Of a DNA stretch of 13,570 nucleotides, positions 5,803 to 13,570 are shown one piece after another. Origin of the DNA: Propionibacteriaceae bacterium (GTDB taxonomy: Bacteria > Actinomycetota > Actinomycetes > Propionibacteriales > Propionibacteriaceae); contig JAITSW010000160.1 in NCBI GenBank assembly GCA_031287505.1, forward strand, positions 1 to 13,570, in the 5' to 3' direction. The position numbers and the translations under genes were made by a program. The notes beneath the pieces were generated by a model. That model made no database searches. It was given only the letters and a program-made list of their open reading frames with translations, and was not told the origin of the DNA. The first letter of the stretch is position 1. Each line of letters opens with the position of its first letter.

Positions 5803-7515
5803 TCAGGCTTGTCTTTCTTCAAACCAGACGGTGGTTGCCCCCGGCACGGTATTGTCTTTGAGATCGCCGCTGGCTAGCAGTAAAGCACCGCCGGAGGGCA
5901 GCGGGACGCCGACTTCCCCAAAGTTAGTGAAGCAGTGCCACGGGCCGCGGCTAAAGTGCAGCGTGTCGGCCGGGGAATCGAGCCACTCCAGGATTTGCGG
6001 AGAAGCTTTCGCCAGGGCCTTTCTCAAGGCTATCGCCTTGCGGTAAAACGCCAGCGTGGAGTCGGGATCGCTTTCGGCGGCGGAAACCGCGTAGTCGGCG
6101 AACCATTCGGGTTGTGGGAGATGGGGCTTGGAGGCAAAAGCTTGCTGGGAGGCGCTGCCGGAAAAACCAAACCAAGGGTCGTCGGGTGTCCACGGGATCG
6201 GCACCCGGCAGCCGTCGCGCCCGACTTCGTAGCCGGCGCTGCGGTAGAACGCCGGGTCTTGCCTATCCGCGTCCGGGATTTCAACGACTTCTGGAAGGCC
6301 GAGTTCTTCGCCTTGGTAGATGTAAGCCGAGCCGGGTAGGGCGAGGATAAACCCGGTGGCCGCTTTGGCGCGGCGATGGCCAAGCTCCCGATCGGCGATG
6401 GGTTCAGTCCCACCGGAAATCAGCCAGGCGCGGTCGCGATCCCAGGTGGGGCCTTCGCCGATGAACGGGCTATCTGGGGCAGTCAGCGGCAGGCTATAGC
6501 GCGAAACATGACGCACAACATCATGGTTTGAAAGAACCCAGGTAGACGAGGAATTTGTCTCACCGGCAGATTCAAGGTTTTTCGCCACAATCTTTTTGAA
6601 ATCGGGAGCGCGGAAGTTTGCCCGCAGCAGGTCAAAGTTGAAGGCTTGCCCAAGGGAAGCCTGGGTGGCGTAGCGAGCCCGGCGTTCAGGCACATCCACC
6701 CACACCTCGGCCACGGCTGAACGGGGTGGATCATAAGAGTTGAAGACTTCGCGCCATTCGGCATAGATGTCGTCCACCTCGTCGCGATCGTAATAGGGAT
6801 GGTTTGGCCCACCCTCGATTTCCCTGAGTTCGGCCGCTGTGGGCAGCGGGTCGGCGGAAAAATCTTTGGCCAAACCGTGTGCCACATCTACCCGGAAGCC
6901 ATCTACTCCTCGGTCAGCCCAGAAACGAAGCGTTTGGAGAAAGTAGTCGCGAACTTCACGGTTGTCCCAGTTCCAGTCGGGCTGTTCCGGGGCGAAAAGA
7001 TGGAAGTAGAACTGGCCATCGCCCACTGGCTCCCAAGCAGGTCCGCCAAAAGTGGCTTTCCAATCCGACGGCGGCTGGCCCTGGTTTGGGCCGGCACCAT
7101 CTCGGAAGATGTAGCGATCCCGTTCCGGCGAGCCCTTCGGGGAAGCCAATGCCGCCTGGAACCACTCGTGCCGATCAGATGAGTGATTGGGGACTATGTC
7201 CACAATCACCTTGATGCCCGTATCGTGGAAGGCGGCAACCATGGCGTCGAATTCGGCCAGGGTGCCGATCTTCGGGTCGACATTGCGGTAGTCGTCAACG
7301 TCATAACCGCCGTCGGCCAGAGCCGAAGGGTAGAACGGGCTCAGCCATACGGCATCCACCCCGAGATCTTTGAGATAAGGAACTTTTTCGGCGATGCCGA
7401 CCAGGTCGCCGATTCCGTCACCGTTCGAATCTGCAAACGAGCGCGGATAGATCTGATACACGACGGCGTTGCGCCACCAGTCGGCGCCGGTGGTGAGAAT
7501 AGGTTCGGTTGTCAT
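5803..7515 (-). CDS. Alpha-glucosidase, glycoside hydrolase family 13
   Basis: A 570-residue cytoplasmic GH13 enzyme of the alpha-glucosidase/oligo-1,6-glucosidase type. The conserved regions are all present: DIVPNH (106-111), GFRVDVAHG with nucleophile Asp210, AEVW with acid/base Glu270, and SNHD with Asp332. The family motif QPDLNW appears as QPDWNW (179-184 region). The start is typical (WWRNAVVYQIYPRSFADSNGDGIGDL), and the length matches the family. It should release glucose from short alpha-glucosides such as maltose or isomaltose. The residue after the nucleophile is Val, as in many alpha-1,6-preferring members, but the linkage is not settled by sequence. AAGGGA lies about 8-9 bases before the ATG. 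No sugar transporter or LacI-type regulator is adjacent, so control is unclear. A start 127 bases after azlD leaves room for its own promoter. Confidence 0.93.
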   Translation of the reverse strand: MTTEPILTTGADWWRNAVVYQIYPRSFADSNGDGIGDLVGIAEKVPYLKDLGVDAVWLSPFYPSALADGGYDVDDYRNVDPKIGTLAEFDAMVAAFHDTGIKVIVDIVPNHSSDRHEWFQAALASPKGSPERDRYIFRDGAGPNQGQPPSDWKATFGGPAWEPVGDGQFYFHLFAPEQPDWNWDNREVRDYFLQTLRFWADRGVDGFRVDVAHGLAKDFSADPLPTAAELREIEGGPNHPYYDRDEVDDIYAEWREVFNSYDPPRSAVAEVWVDVPERRARYATQASLGQAFNFDLLRANFRAPDFKKIVAKNLESAGETNSSSTWVLSNHDVVRHVSRYSLPLTAPDSPFIGEGPTWDRDRAWLISGGTEPIADRELGHRRAKAATGFILALPGSAYIYQGEELGLPEVVEIPDADRQDPAFYRSAGYEVGRDGCRVPIPWTPDDPWFGFSGSASQQAFASKPHLPQPEWFADYAVSAAESDPDSTLAFYRKAIALRKALAKASPQILEWLDSPADTLHFSRGPWHCFTNFGEVGVPLPSGGALLLASGDLKDNTVPGATTVWFEERQA

Positions 7516-7537
7516 TTGGAGTTCCCTTCTGGAAGTA

Positions 7538-7567
7538 ATCGTATTGGCGGTTCTTCGCTATTGCCAG
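7538..7567 (-). promoter_or_regulatory. Possible promoter of the alpha-glucosidase gene
   Basis: On the minus strand CTGGCA (7567-7562) and TACGAT (7543-7538) are separated by 18 bases and end 22 bases before the ATG. Each resembles its consensus only partly. Confidence 0.3.
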
Positions 7568-7642
7568 CGGTTCTGGGATGGGCTGGGGTTACTGCGAACA
7601 CCGCGAAAGGCTTCGCAAAATGGGCGATTAGGAAATGCCCCC

Positions 7643-7984
7643 TTAACTGTTTGCCATGGCGGGGAATACGAATTGAAGTAGCGCCATATAGCTCGCGGTT
7701 CCCACGATTACGCAAAGCAACATATTTTTGCGCCACAGATACAAACCGGCAGTTATTGCGACCCCGAGAATTTCCGGTATCCCAAACGGCCAAGTAAGGA
7801 CTTTTGCGTCTTTTAGGCAAAAAACCACCAGCATCGCCATTACGGCTGGCGGAAGTGTTCGCCCCAGATAGAGGACGAACCTCGGTGGCTCGCGGGTGCC
7901 GAAAAGCCAGAATGGCAGAAATCGGGTGAGGATGGTGGCCGCCGCGCCGCAGGCCACCATGATGCCGATTTGAAACTCGCTCAT
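7643..7984 (-). CDS. azlD: AzlD-family branched-chain amino acid transport subunit
   Basis: A 113-residue membrane protein with about four hydrophobic segments. The AzlD pattern is clear: MVACGAAATILTRFLPFWLF at the start, then a YLGRTLPPAVMAMLVVFCLKD segment, and a C-terminal hydrophobic segment. The ATG at 7984-7982 overlaps the azlC stop codon (ATGA), which fixes the start; the frame stays open further upstream inside azlC, but that part is shadow. AzlD works with AzlC as a two-subunit exporter of branched-chain amino acids or analogues; the substrate is inferred from the family. Translational coupling to azlC is likely. Confidence 0.9.
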   Translation of the reverse strand: MSEFQIGIMVACGAAATILTRFLPFWLFGTREPPRFVLYLGRTLPPAVMAMLVVFCLKDAKVLTWPFGIPEILGVAITAGLYLWRKNMLLCVIVGTASYMALLQFVFPAMANS

Positions 7985-8670
7985 GCTGCCTCCACCGGGT
8001 CTAGGCGGGGACGTAAAAGGGCAAAGACGGCGACGAGGGCGATCATTGTGGAAATGATGAAGGCTTCGGATCCAAAGGCCAATCGGCAAATGACCGCGAC
8101 AGCCAAGCCGACAAACGCCGGGGATCGTCCGTCTTTTTCTTGCAGTTTTTGGATGAGGATAACCACAAAAAGCGCCGTCATCACAAACTCGATACCGGTG
8201 ACGTCGAAAGTGATCAGCGTCCCGGCGAAGGCGCCGACTGTGCAGCCTGCGATCCAATAAAGCTGATCCAGCACGGCTATGGCGGTGAGGAATTTGCGTT
8301 CTTCGATTTCCGGGGGCACCTTCACCGAGCTGAAAAGGGCGAACGTCTCATCCGTCAATGAGAAGATCAGATACCAGCGGTAGCGGTCAAAATCGCGAAA
8401 GCGGGTGAGGTTGGCCAAGCCGTAGAAGATGTGGCGGGCGTTCACCATCAAGATCACTAGGAACGTCGCCACCGGGTCAAAGCCGGCGGCCAACAACCCG
8501 ACCATTACGAACTGCCCGCTCCCGGCATAGATGGCGACGGCCATAATCGTCGCCCAAATCGCCGGAATTCCGCTGGTTACCATCAAAATGGCCATGGCCG
8601 CGCCCATGAAGAAATAGCCCGTGAGCACCGGGATAGTGTGCGGGAATGCCGTCTTCAGGGCTTGTACCAT
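7981..8670 (-). CDS. azlC: AzlC-family branched-chain amino acid exporter, large subunit
   Basis: A 229-residue integral membrane protein with several hydrophobic helices. Family marks are TGYFFMGAAMAILM, the YAGSGQF motif, and LMVNARHIFYGL with its conserved Asn-Ala-Arg-His. It forms the membrane pathway of the AzlCD exporter (the BrnFE type of Corynebacterium), moving branched-chain amino acids outward; the substrate is by family analogy. The ATG begins 10 bases after the nitroreductase stop and has no good ribosome site, suggesting translational coupling. It overlaps azlD by four bases. No Lrp-type regulator gene is adjacent. Confidence 0.92.
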   Translation of the reverse strand: MVQALKTAFPHTIPVLTGYFFMGAAMAILMVTSGIPAIWATIMAVAIYAGSGQFVMVGLLAAGFDPVATFLVILMVNARHIFYGLANLTRFRDFDRYRWYLIFSLTDETFALFSSVKVPPEIEERKFLTAIAVLDQLYWIAGCTVGAFAGTLITFDVTGIEFVMTALFVVILIQKLQEKDGRSPAFVGLAVAVICRLAFGSEAFIISTMIALVAVFALLRPRLDPVEAA

Positions 8671-8680
8671 GCGAGATGGA

Positions 8681-9406
8681 CTACTTCTTTGATGAGAAGG
8701 CGGCTAGATACCCCTGGATGCCAAGAGTCAGCTCGGCTGAAAACCGCGAGTTGTGTTTGCGGTGGTAGAGCGAGGCCGCCAGGCGGTCAAGGTCCACGCC
8801 GCGCCGGGCAAACATTTCGCGTTGCTCATCCTCACTCAGGCGATGGTATTTGTCTTTTTGGACGATGTACTCGCGGGCGAAACGAGACGGCTTCGGCTTG
8901 GCCTCCTGCCGCCCGTCGGGATAGCCCAGAATAAGCACCGCCACTGGGACGACATACTCGTCGAGTTCTAGAAGTTCGCCCACAATTTCTTTATGGGCTG
9001 GGCCATAGCCGACATAGCAAGAGCCCAGACCCAGCGAATGGGCTGCCGTCACGGTGTTTTGAGCGGCAATTTGGGCATCGGCAAAGGCGAGGTAGAGATC
9101 GGCTTCATCGGGTTGGACGGCGTCGCACCCGGCAAAGGCGAAGGCGTCAAACCAGCGGCGGCAATCGGCTAAGAAGACCAATACCCAAGGTGCCTTGGCA
9201 ATGAAATCTTGTTCGGCGCAGCTTTTGGCCAAGGTCGTTTTGGCAGCCGGGTCGTCCACCTCGATGATGGTGTAGAGCATTTGATTGCGCGCCGTGGGGG
9301 CGGCCAGGGCGCAATCCAAAATCTGCTCCCTGATGTTTTGCGGCACCGGGCGGTCTTCGAAGACGCGGACGGATTTACGTTCTTGCAGCTCGTCGATGGT
9401 ACTCAT
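8681..9406 (-). CDS. NADPH-dependent flavin nitroreductase (NfsA/FRP-like)
   Basis: A 241-residue cytoplasmic FMN oxidoreductase. The N-terminal RKSVRVFEDRPV (from Arg10) is the FMN-phosphate motif of nitroreductases. APTARNQMLYTIIEV and GLGSCYVGYG belong to the flavin site and dimer interface. The C-terminal KPSRFAREYIVQKDKYHRL resembles the NADPH-side segment of NfsA/FRP-type enzymes. Members reduce nitroaromatics, quinones or free flavins; the natural substrate here is unknown. Its ATG overlaps the map stop codon (ATGA), and azlC follows after 10 bases, so it is in the middle of the map operon. I see no functional link between the enzymes beyond co-transcription. Confidence 0.9.
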   Translation of the reverse strand: MSTIDELQERKSVRVFEDRPVPQNIREQILDCALAAPTARNQMLYTIIEVDDPAAKTTLAKSCAEQDFIAKAPWVLVFLADCRRWFDAFAFAGCDAVQPDEADLYLAFADAQIAAQNTVTAAHSLGLGSCYVGYGPAHKEIVGELLELDEYVVPVAVLILGYPDGRQEAKPKPSRFAREYIVQKDKYHRLSEDEQREMFARRGVDLDRLAASLYHRKHNSRFSAELTLGIQGYLAAFSSKK

Positions 9407-10251
9407 GACACCGTCAAGACCTCTGCGCCATCAGGCGTCACCACCAAGGTGTGCTCAAACTGGGCGCAGCGGGAGCCGTCGTTGGTGACGACCGTCCAAT
9501 CGTCCGCCCAGACGTGAGAATGATAATCGCCGATCGTAAGCATCGGCTCGATGGTGAACGCCATACCCACCTCGATGACGGTGTCGAAATTCACGGTGTC
9601 ATAGTGCGGGATGATCAGCCCCGAATGGAAGGCTCTATGGCAGCCGTGCCCTGTGTAGTCGCGCACAACCCCGTATCCAAAACGCCTGGCGAAAGACTCG
9701 ATCACCCGCCCGATGACATTTACCCGGCGCCCCGGGCGGACAGCGCGGATGCCGCGGTGCATGGCCTCTTCGGTACGTTCGCAAAGAAGCCGGGATTCTT
9801 CGGACACGTCCCCGCAAAAATAGGTCGCACACGTGTCGCCGTGAACCCCGTCTAGATAAGCGGTCACGTCAATTTTGACGATATCGCCGTCTTCCAAGGG
9901 GCGGGCATCGGGGATCCCGTGGCAGATCACCTCATTTACCGAGGTGCAGCAAGACTTCGGAAAGCCGCGATAGTCCAATGTCGCCGGGTAAGCGCCATGG
10001 CTGACGAGGTATTCATGGATGACGGCATCGATGGCGTCGGTGGAGATGCCGGGTGCGACCAACTCTGCGCCGGCAGCCAAGGCGTCGGCAGCTATTTTGC
10101 CCGCCAGGCGCATTTTCCCGATGGTATCGGGTGTCTGCACTTCGGAGCCCTCATAGACCTCCGGCCCCATGTTTCCCGCATATGGGGGCACAATGATATT
10201 GGCGGGGACGAATCGCCTCGGCGAGATCGGGTACGCAGTGATCGCAGACAC
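9403..10251 (-). CDS. map: Type I methionine aminopeptidase
   Basis: Removes the initiator methionine from new proteins in the cytoplasm. Taking GTG at 10251 as start gives 282 residues. The five metal ligands are present: Asp128 and Asp139 (KIDVTAYLDGVHGDT), His202 (TGHGCHRAFHSG), Glu235 (FTIEPM) and Glu266 (FEHTLVV). The N-terminal extension with SPRRFVPANI before the catalytic core is typical of actinobacterial MAPs, and the length fits. The frame stays open to an ATG at 10368, but that would overlap the divergent glnA start by 34 bases and adds an unnatural leader (MCAAQIQSAYPCGKV), so I reject it. There is no ribosome site before the GTG; TACAAT ends 6 bases upstream, which suits a leaderless transcript. 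First gene of the map-nitroreductase-azlCD cluster. Confidence 0.93.
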   Translation of the reverse strand: MSAITAYPISPRRFVPANIIVPPYAGNMGPEVYEGSEVQTPDTIGKMRLAGKIAADALAAGAELVAPGISTDAIDAVIHEYLVSHGAYPATLDYRGFPKSCCTSVNEVICHGIPDARPLEDGDIVKIDVTAYLDGVHGDTCATYFCGDVSEESRLLCERTEEAMHRGIRAVRPGRRVNVIGRVIESFARRFGYGVVRDYTGHGCHRAFHSGLIIPHYDTVNFDTVIEVGMAFTIEPMLTIGDYHSHVWADDWTVVTNDGSRCAQFEHTLVVTPDGAEVLTVS

Positions 10252-10257
10252 GCGCCC

Positions 10258-10263
10258 ATTGTA
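10258..10263 (-). promoter_or_regulatory. Possible -10 box giving a leaderless map transcript
   Basis: On the minus strand TACAAT (part of TATACAAT) is followed by six bases and then the GTG start at 10251, placing the start codon at about +1. No clear -35 box is seen. Confidence 0.35.
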
Positions 10264-10334
10264 TAGCTTGATGTGCTTAGGCTTCTTCCCGCGTTGTAAC
10301 GGCGCTGAAATCCAAACCCGGCAAACTTTCCCGC

Positions 10335-11669
10335 ATGGATAAGCAGACTGAATTTGTGCTGCGCACAATGGAGGAACGAGACGTCAAATTCGTGCGTCTT
10401 TGGTTCACGGACGTGCTGGGCGCATTGAAATCGGTGGCGATTGCCCCGGCCGAGCTTGAAGGTGCTTTCAGCGAGGGAATTGGCTTTGACGGCTCGGCCA
10501 TCGAAGGCTTTGCGCGGGTCTATGAATCCGATATGGTCGCGCATCCTGATCCGTCCACTTTCCAATTGCTGCCTTGGCGGGGGGACGTCCATGGGACGGC
10601 GCGGATGTTCTGCGATATCCGGCTGCCAGACGGCTCGCCTTCTTTCGCCGATCCGCGTTTTGTGTTGAAGCGGGCGCTGCACAAGGCCAGCGATATGGGC
10701 TTCACCTTCTATACCCACCCCGAAATCGAGTTTTACCTCTTCCAACAGCCCTTGACCCCGGGCAAGGTTCCCATTCCCGCCGATCAAAGCGGCTATTTCG
10801 ACCACACCACCCGCTCCCCGGGAGCGGACTTCCGCCGCGAAGCCATCACCATGCTCGAAAAGATGGGTATCTCGGTGGAGTTTAGCCACCACGAAGGCGG
10901 CCCGGGCCAGCAGGAGATCGATCTGCGCTACGCCGATGCCCTCACTATGGCCGACAACATCATGAGCTTCAAAGTCGTCCTCAAAGAGGTGGCGCTGTCT
11001 CAGAATCTATTCGCGTCGTTCATGCCCAAGCCGCTTTCGAATCAGCCTGGCTCGGGGATGCACACGCACATGTCGTTATTTGAAGGCGATAAGAACGCCT
11101 TTTACGACGCTTCTGCCGAGTACCACCTCTCCAAGACGGCGCGTTGCTTCATCGCAGGCATTCTGGTGCACGCGTCCGAGATTTCGGCTATTACCAATCC
11201 ATGGGTGAATTCGTACAAACGGCTGGTATCTGGGGGAGAGGCTCCGAGCTATATCTGCTGGGGTCAAAACAACCGCTCGGCTTTGGTGCGCATCCCAATG
11301 TTCAAACCCCATAAGGGCGCTTCCTCTCGGATTGAGCTGCGCTCTATCGACACCGGGGCCAATCCCTACTTGGCTTTTGCGGTGGCGCTGGCCGCCGGTC
11401 TGGACGGTATAGAAAAAGAGTACGAGCTGCCAGAGGGTGCCGAAGACGATGTTTGGGCGCTAAGCGACAAGCAGCGTCGGGCGTTGGGTATTCGTCCGCT
11501 CCCGAAGAGCCTGGGCAACGCCATCGACGCCCTGGAGGATTCCGAGCTGGTCGCTGAAACCTTGGGCGAGCATGTTTTCGACTTCTTCTTGAGAAACAAG
11601 AAAGCCGAGTATGAAGAGTATCGCTCGAATGTCTCGCAGTGGGAACTTAAAAAATTCTTGGCGCTATAA
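10335..11669 (+). CDS. glnA2: Glutamine synthetase type I, GlnA2-like (alpha subgroup)
   Basis: A 444-residue glutamine synthetase, ligating ammonia to glutamate with ATP. The first residues (MDKQTEFVLRTMEERDVKFVRLWFTDVLG) align with actinobacterial GlnA2, fixing the ATG. Active-site segments: FDGSAIEGFA (51-60), metal ligands Glu130/Glu132 in HPEIEFY, HHEGGPGQQE (185-194), GMHTHMS (241-247), NPWVNSYKRL (288-297) and SRIELRSIDTGANPYL (330-345). The NLYDLP adenylylation site of the beta subgroup is absent; that region reads YELPEGAEDDVW, so GlnE control is not expected. Some GlnA2 proteins of Streptomyces use polyamines instead, so the substrate deserves care. No ribosome site precedes the ATG. 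It is divergent from map, with about 83 bases between. Confidence 0.94.
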   Translation: MDKQTEFVLRTMEERDVKFVRLWFTDVLGALKSVAIAPAELEGAFSEGIGFDGSAIEGFARVYESDMVAHPDPSTFQLLPWRGDVHGTARMFCDIRLPDGSPSFADPRFVLKRALHKASDMGFTFYTHPEIEFYLFQQPLTPGKVPIPADQSGYFDHTTRSPGADFRREAITMLEKMGISVEFSHHEGGPGQQEIDLRYADALTMADNIMSFKVVLKEVALSQNLFASFMPKPLSNQPGSGMHTHMSLFEGDKNAFYDASAEYHLSKTARCFIAGILVHASEISAITNPWVNSYKRLVSGGEAPSYICWGQNNRSALVRIPMFKPHKGASSRIELRSIDTGANPYLAFAVALAAGLDGIEKEYELPEGAEDDVWALSDKQRRALGIRPLPKSLGNAIDALEDSELVAETLGEHVFDFFLRNKKAEYEEYRSNVSQWELKKFLAL

Positions 11670-11726
11670 AAGGTTTTGCGCCGTCCCCGTTTCGATTACC
11701 CGACCCGGGCTCTCCTTTTCGCAGAT

Positions 11727-11761
11727 TTCGAAGCTATCGGACGGCAGCGAATAGCTTCGAA
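11727..11761. terminator. Perfect 11-bp inverted repeat between glnA2 and the efflux genes
   Basis: TTCGAAGCTAT (11727-11737) and ATAGCTTCGAA (11751-11761) are perfect complements around a 13-base loop. It lies 57 bases after the glnA2 stop. The stem is not GC-rich and no T-run follows, so an operator or a factor-assisted terminator are both possible. Confidence 0.45.
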
Positions 11762-11830
11762 TACGGTTTCACAGGAAAGGCATAGACTTTTCAATTGGGA
11801 GGCACATAGTCGCCCCATAGGTTGAGTTTC

Positions 11831-13159
11831 ATGAACGAGAGCAATGTGACACCTACAGGTATAGCATTCCCAGAACAGGTCCCCTCGATCCCCCGGCAAG
11901 ATGACCTGACGACTGCTGAGAGCACACTGGATTCAACCACGTCCAGTGCAAAAGCCCGGCGCAGGGGTAAGCCCTGGAAGTGGATGATCCTTGGTCTCGC
12001 GTTAGTGGTAGTGGTCGGTGGTGGGGTCGCCTTTTCGCAAGGCCTCTTCACCACCGCCCCACAAGCTTCACAGACCGTGTCCCGCAATTACACGGTTGCC
12101 AAGCAGTCCCTCAACGAGACGGTCGGCGTGGATGGCACGCTGGCGCCGGCAAAGCAGGCGCAGCTGAATTTCTCATCGGCTGGAACAGTGGAGAAGGTAT
12201 ATAAAACCGTTGGCGACACAGTGAAGAAGAATGAAAAACTCGCCGAAATCGACGACACCGATCTAAAGAACGCGGTGGAAATGGCCCAGGCTAATCTCGC
12301 CAGCGCCCAGGCTGCCTATACCGAGGCAAAGTCAGGCTCCGCTGCCAATCGAAAGGCAGCCCAGGCAGAGGTTGATTCTGCGAAGGCCGGTTTAAAGTCC
12401 GCCAAGGCAAATCTCAAGAGCGCCGTGTTGCGGGCCCCCTTTGCCGGCATCGTCGCGACAACGAATATCGCTAAGGGGGACACTGTCGGGCAAGGCGGCC
12501 AAGAGAGCGCTGCCGATGCCGCCTTTACCATTGTCGACCCCAAATCCTGGCAGGTGATGGGAACCCTCTCGGCAGCCGACATAGCCAGGGTTAAAACAGG
12601 CCAAAGTGCCGACATCACCATTGGCGAAGACCTGACGCCCGTCAAAGGCAAGATCTCTGAGGTGGGTATCGTCGCCTCGGGCGCCGATGATGGCCAGGCC
12701 ACCTTCCCGGTCAAAATTCTGCTAGACGACCAACGCGACGATCTGTATTCCGGTACTTCCGCGTCCGCCAGTATCAAGGTTACCGACGATGAGCCGGTGT
12801 TGGCCGTCCCCAATGAAGCTCTTGCAGGTGAAAATGGCCAAGTCGCGGCCACGCTTGCGAAGGATGGCCAAAAGGTTCTAGTTGAGGTTGGCAAAACGGT
12901 GGGCCAGTGGACGGAGATTACCGAGGGTCTTTCAGAAGGCGATGAAATCACCATCACCATTACCCTGCCGCAAGGCGTTCAAGGTCAAGCTCTTGAAGAA
13001 GGCGGCGGCAGTGGTTTTAGCGGTGGCTTCGGCGGTGTTCCGGGCATCCCAGGTGTCGGCGGGGGTGGCCGCAATCCAAGGGGTCCAGCTAGTGCCCAAG
13101 CAGGCGGGGGCGTCGCAATAGACGGCAACGGCGGCAGGGTCACGGTGACCGAAGAATGA
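11831..13159 (+). CDS. Membrane-fusion/adaptor subunit of an ABC efflux system (HlyD/MacA-like)
   Basis: From ATG 11831 the protein has 442 residues; a TTG at 11822 in frame is an alternative start, and neither has a strong ribosome site. A Ser/Thr-rich cytoplasmic tail (1-45) precedes a single membrane helix (about 51-68, [18 protein letters not shown]). Then come a lipoyl-like half motif ([25 protein letters not shown]), an Ala/Lys-rich helical hairpin (about 143-198), the second lipoyl half ([11 protein letters not shown]) and beta-barrel segments to about 380. Residues 390-437 are a Gly-rich low-complexity tail ([20 protein letters not shown]). It should link the ABC transporter to extracytoplasmic substrate in a Gram-positive MacAB-like pump. 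The stop overlaps the ATPase start (ATGA), indicating coupling. Substrate unknown. Confidence 0.9.
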   Translation: MNESNVTPTGIAFPEQVPSIPRQDDLTTAESTLDSTTSSAKARRRGKPWKWMILGLALVVVVGGGVAFSQGLFTTAPQASQTVSRNYTVAKQSLNETVGVDGTLAPAKQAQLNFSSAGTVEKVYKTVGDTVKKNEKLAEIDDTDLKNAVEMAQANLASAQAAYTEAKSGSAANRKAAQAEVDSAKAGLKSAKANLKSAVLRAPFAGIVATTNIAKGDTVGQGGQESAADAAFTIVDPKSWQVMGTLSAADIARVKTGQSADITIGEDLTPVKGKISEVGIVASGADDGQATFPVKILLDDQRDDLYSGTSASASIKVTDDEPVLAVPNEALAGENGQVAATLAKDGQKVLVEVGKTVGQWTEITEGLSEGDEITITITLPQGVQGQALEEGGGSGFSGGFGGVPGIPGVGGGGRNPRGPASAQAGGGVAIDGNGGRVTVTEE

Positions 13160-13570
13160 GCGATCTGCTTGCTTTGCGTGAGATTGACAAGACTTATTCA
13201 GGCTCCGAACAGACCCAGGTGCGCGCCTTGCGCGGAATCAGCCTAGATGTCGCCGAGGGAGACTATCTGGCCATCATGGGTCCGTCAGGCTCGGGCAAAT
13301 CCACGTTGATGCATATAATCGGCTGTTTGGATGTCCCAACCTCGGGCAGCTATGAGATAGACGGCGTTGACACTTCCTCGATGAGCGAAAAAGAGCTGGC
13401 CAACATCCGCAACCGCAAGATTGGCTTCGTGTTTCAGCAGTTCAATCTGCTGCCTTCCATGACTGCCTTGCGCAATGTCGAGCTTCCCCTGCTCTATGCC
13501 GGCCTGCCGGCCGGCACCCGACGTGAACGGGCAGCCAAAGCGCTAGCCCGCGTCGGCTTGGCTGACCGGG
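13156..13570 (+). CDS. ABC transporter ATP-binding protein, LolD/MacB type (5' part)
   Basis: The gene starts at an ATG overlapping the adaptor stop codon and is cut by the right edge after 138 codons. Walker A is GPSGSGKST (42-50), and the Q-loop is [10 protein letters not shown] with Gln94/Gln95. [12 protein letters not shown], the following [24 protein letters not shown] and [13 protein letters not shown] match the MacB/LolD/SalX export ATPases. It should power export together with an FtsX-like permease expected just downstream, outside the window. The signature and Walker B motifs are beyond the edge. Confidence 0.92.
   Translation, partial: MSDLLALREIDKTYSGSEQTQVRALRGISLDVAEGDYLAIMGPSGSGKSTLMHIIGCLDVPTSGSYEIDGVDTSSMSEKELANIRNRKIGFVFQQFNLLPSMTALRNVELPLLYAGLPAGTRRERAAKALARVGLADR

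Noticed and set aside
7985..8257. Upstream extension of the azlD frame
   Set aside because: It lies inside azlC in another frame. AzlD homology begins at the ATG overlapping the azlC stop.
10252..10368. Longer map start at ATG 10368
   Set aside because: It would overlap the glnA2 coding start and adds a leader unlike any methionine aminopeptidase.

Overview
The window looks like chromosome of an actinomycete of moderate GC, most plausibly an Actinomycetaceae-like member of the Actinomycetota. The reasons are: a GlnA2-type glutamine synthetase next to an actinobacterial-style type I methionine aminopeptidase, many ATGA stop/start overlaps, starts without a Shine-Dalgarno that may be leaderless, and a MacA/MacB-like efflux pair with a glycine-rich adaptor tail. 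GC was judged by eye and the assignment is inference.

Left third (1-5800), accessory in character. A gene cut by the left edge runs on the minus strand, with an in-frame TGA near its 5' end. A plus-strand lipoprotein serpin (474-1742) follows. Then comes about 645 bases without an intact gene, holding a minus-strand remnant of a Fic-family N-terminal domain. Next is a divergent pair: a minus-strand membrane Ser/Thr kinase with an extracytoplasmic beta-propeller-like domain (2388-4232) and a plus-strand HTH regulator (4540-4992). The space between them holds a 77-78 bp tandem array of hairpin-forming units and a perfect 12-bp palindrome. A 173-residue protein of unknown function (5133-5654) lies downstream of the regulator. 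A short repeat-rich convergent gap follows it.

Middle (5803-10251), minus strand. Reading in transcription order: map (methionine aminopeptidase), an NfsA/FRP-like nitroreductase, azlC and azlD (branched-chain amino acid exporter subunits), then a GH13 alpha-glucosidase. The first four are packed with ATGA overlaps or a 10-base gap and look like one operon. The glucosidase follows after 127 bases and may have its own promoter.

Right end (10335-13570), plus strand. glnA2 is divergent from map. After a gap holding a perfect 11-bp inverted repeat comes a membrane-fusion adaptor (HlyD/MacA type), overlapping by ATGA the start of a LolD/MacB-type ABC ATPase that is cut by the window edge.

The most noteworthy parts are the kinase/HTH divergent module with its structured tandem repeat and the Lys-to-Arg change in the kinase, and the lipoprotein serpin with an inhibitory-type hinge.
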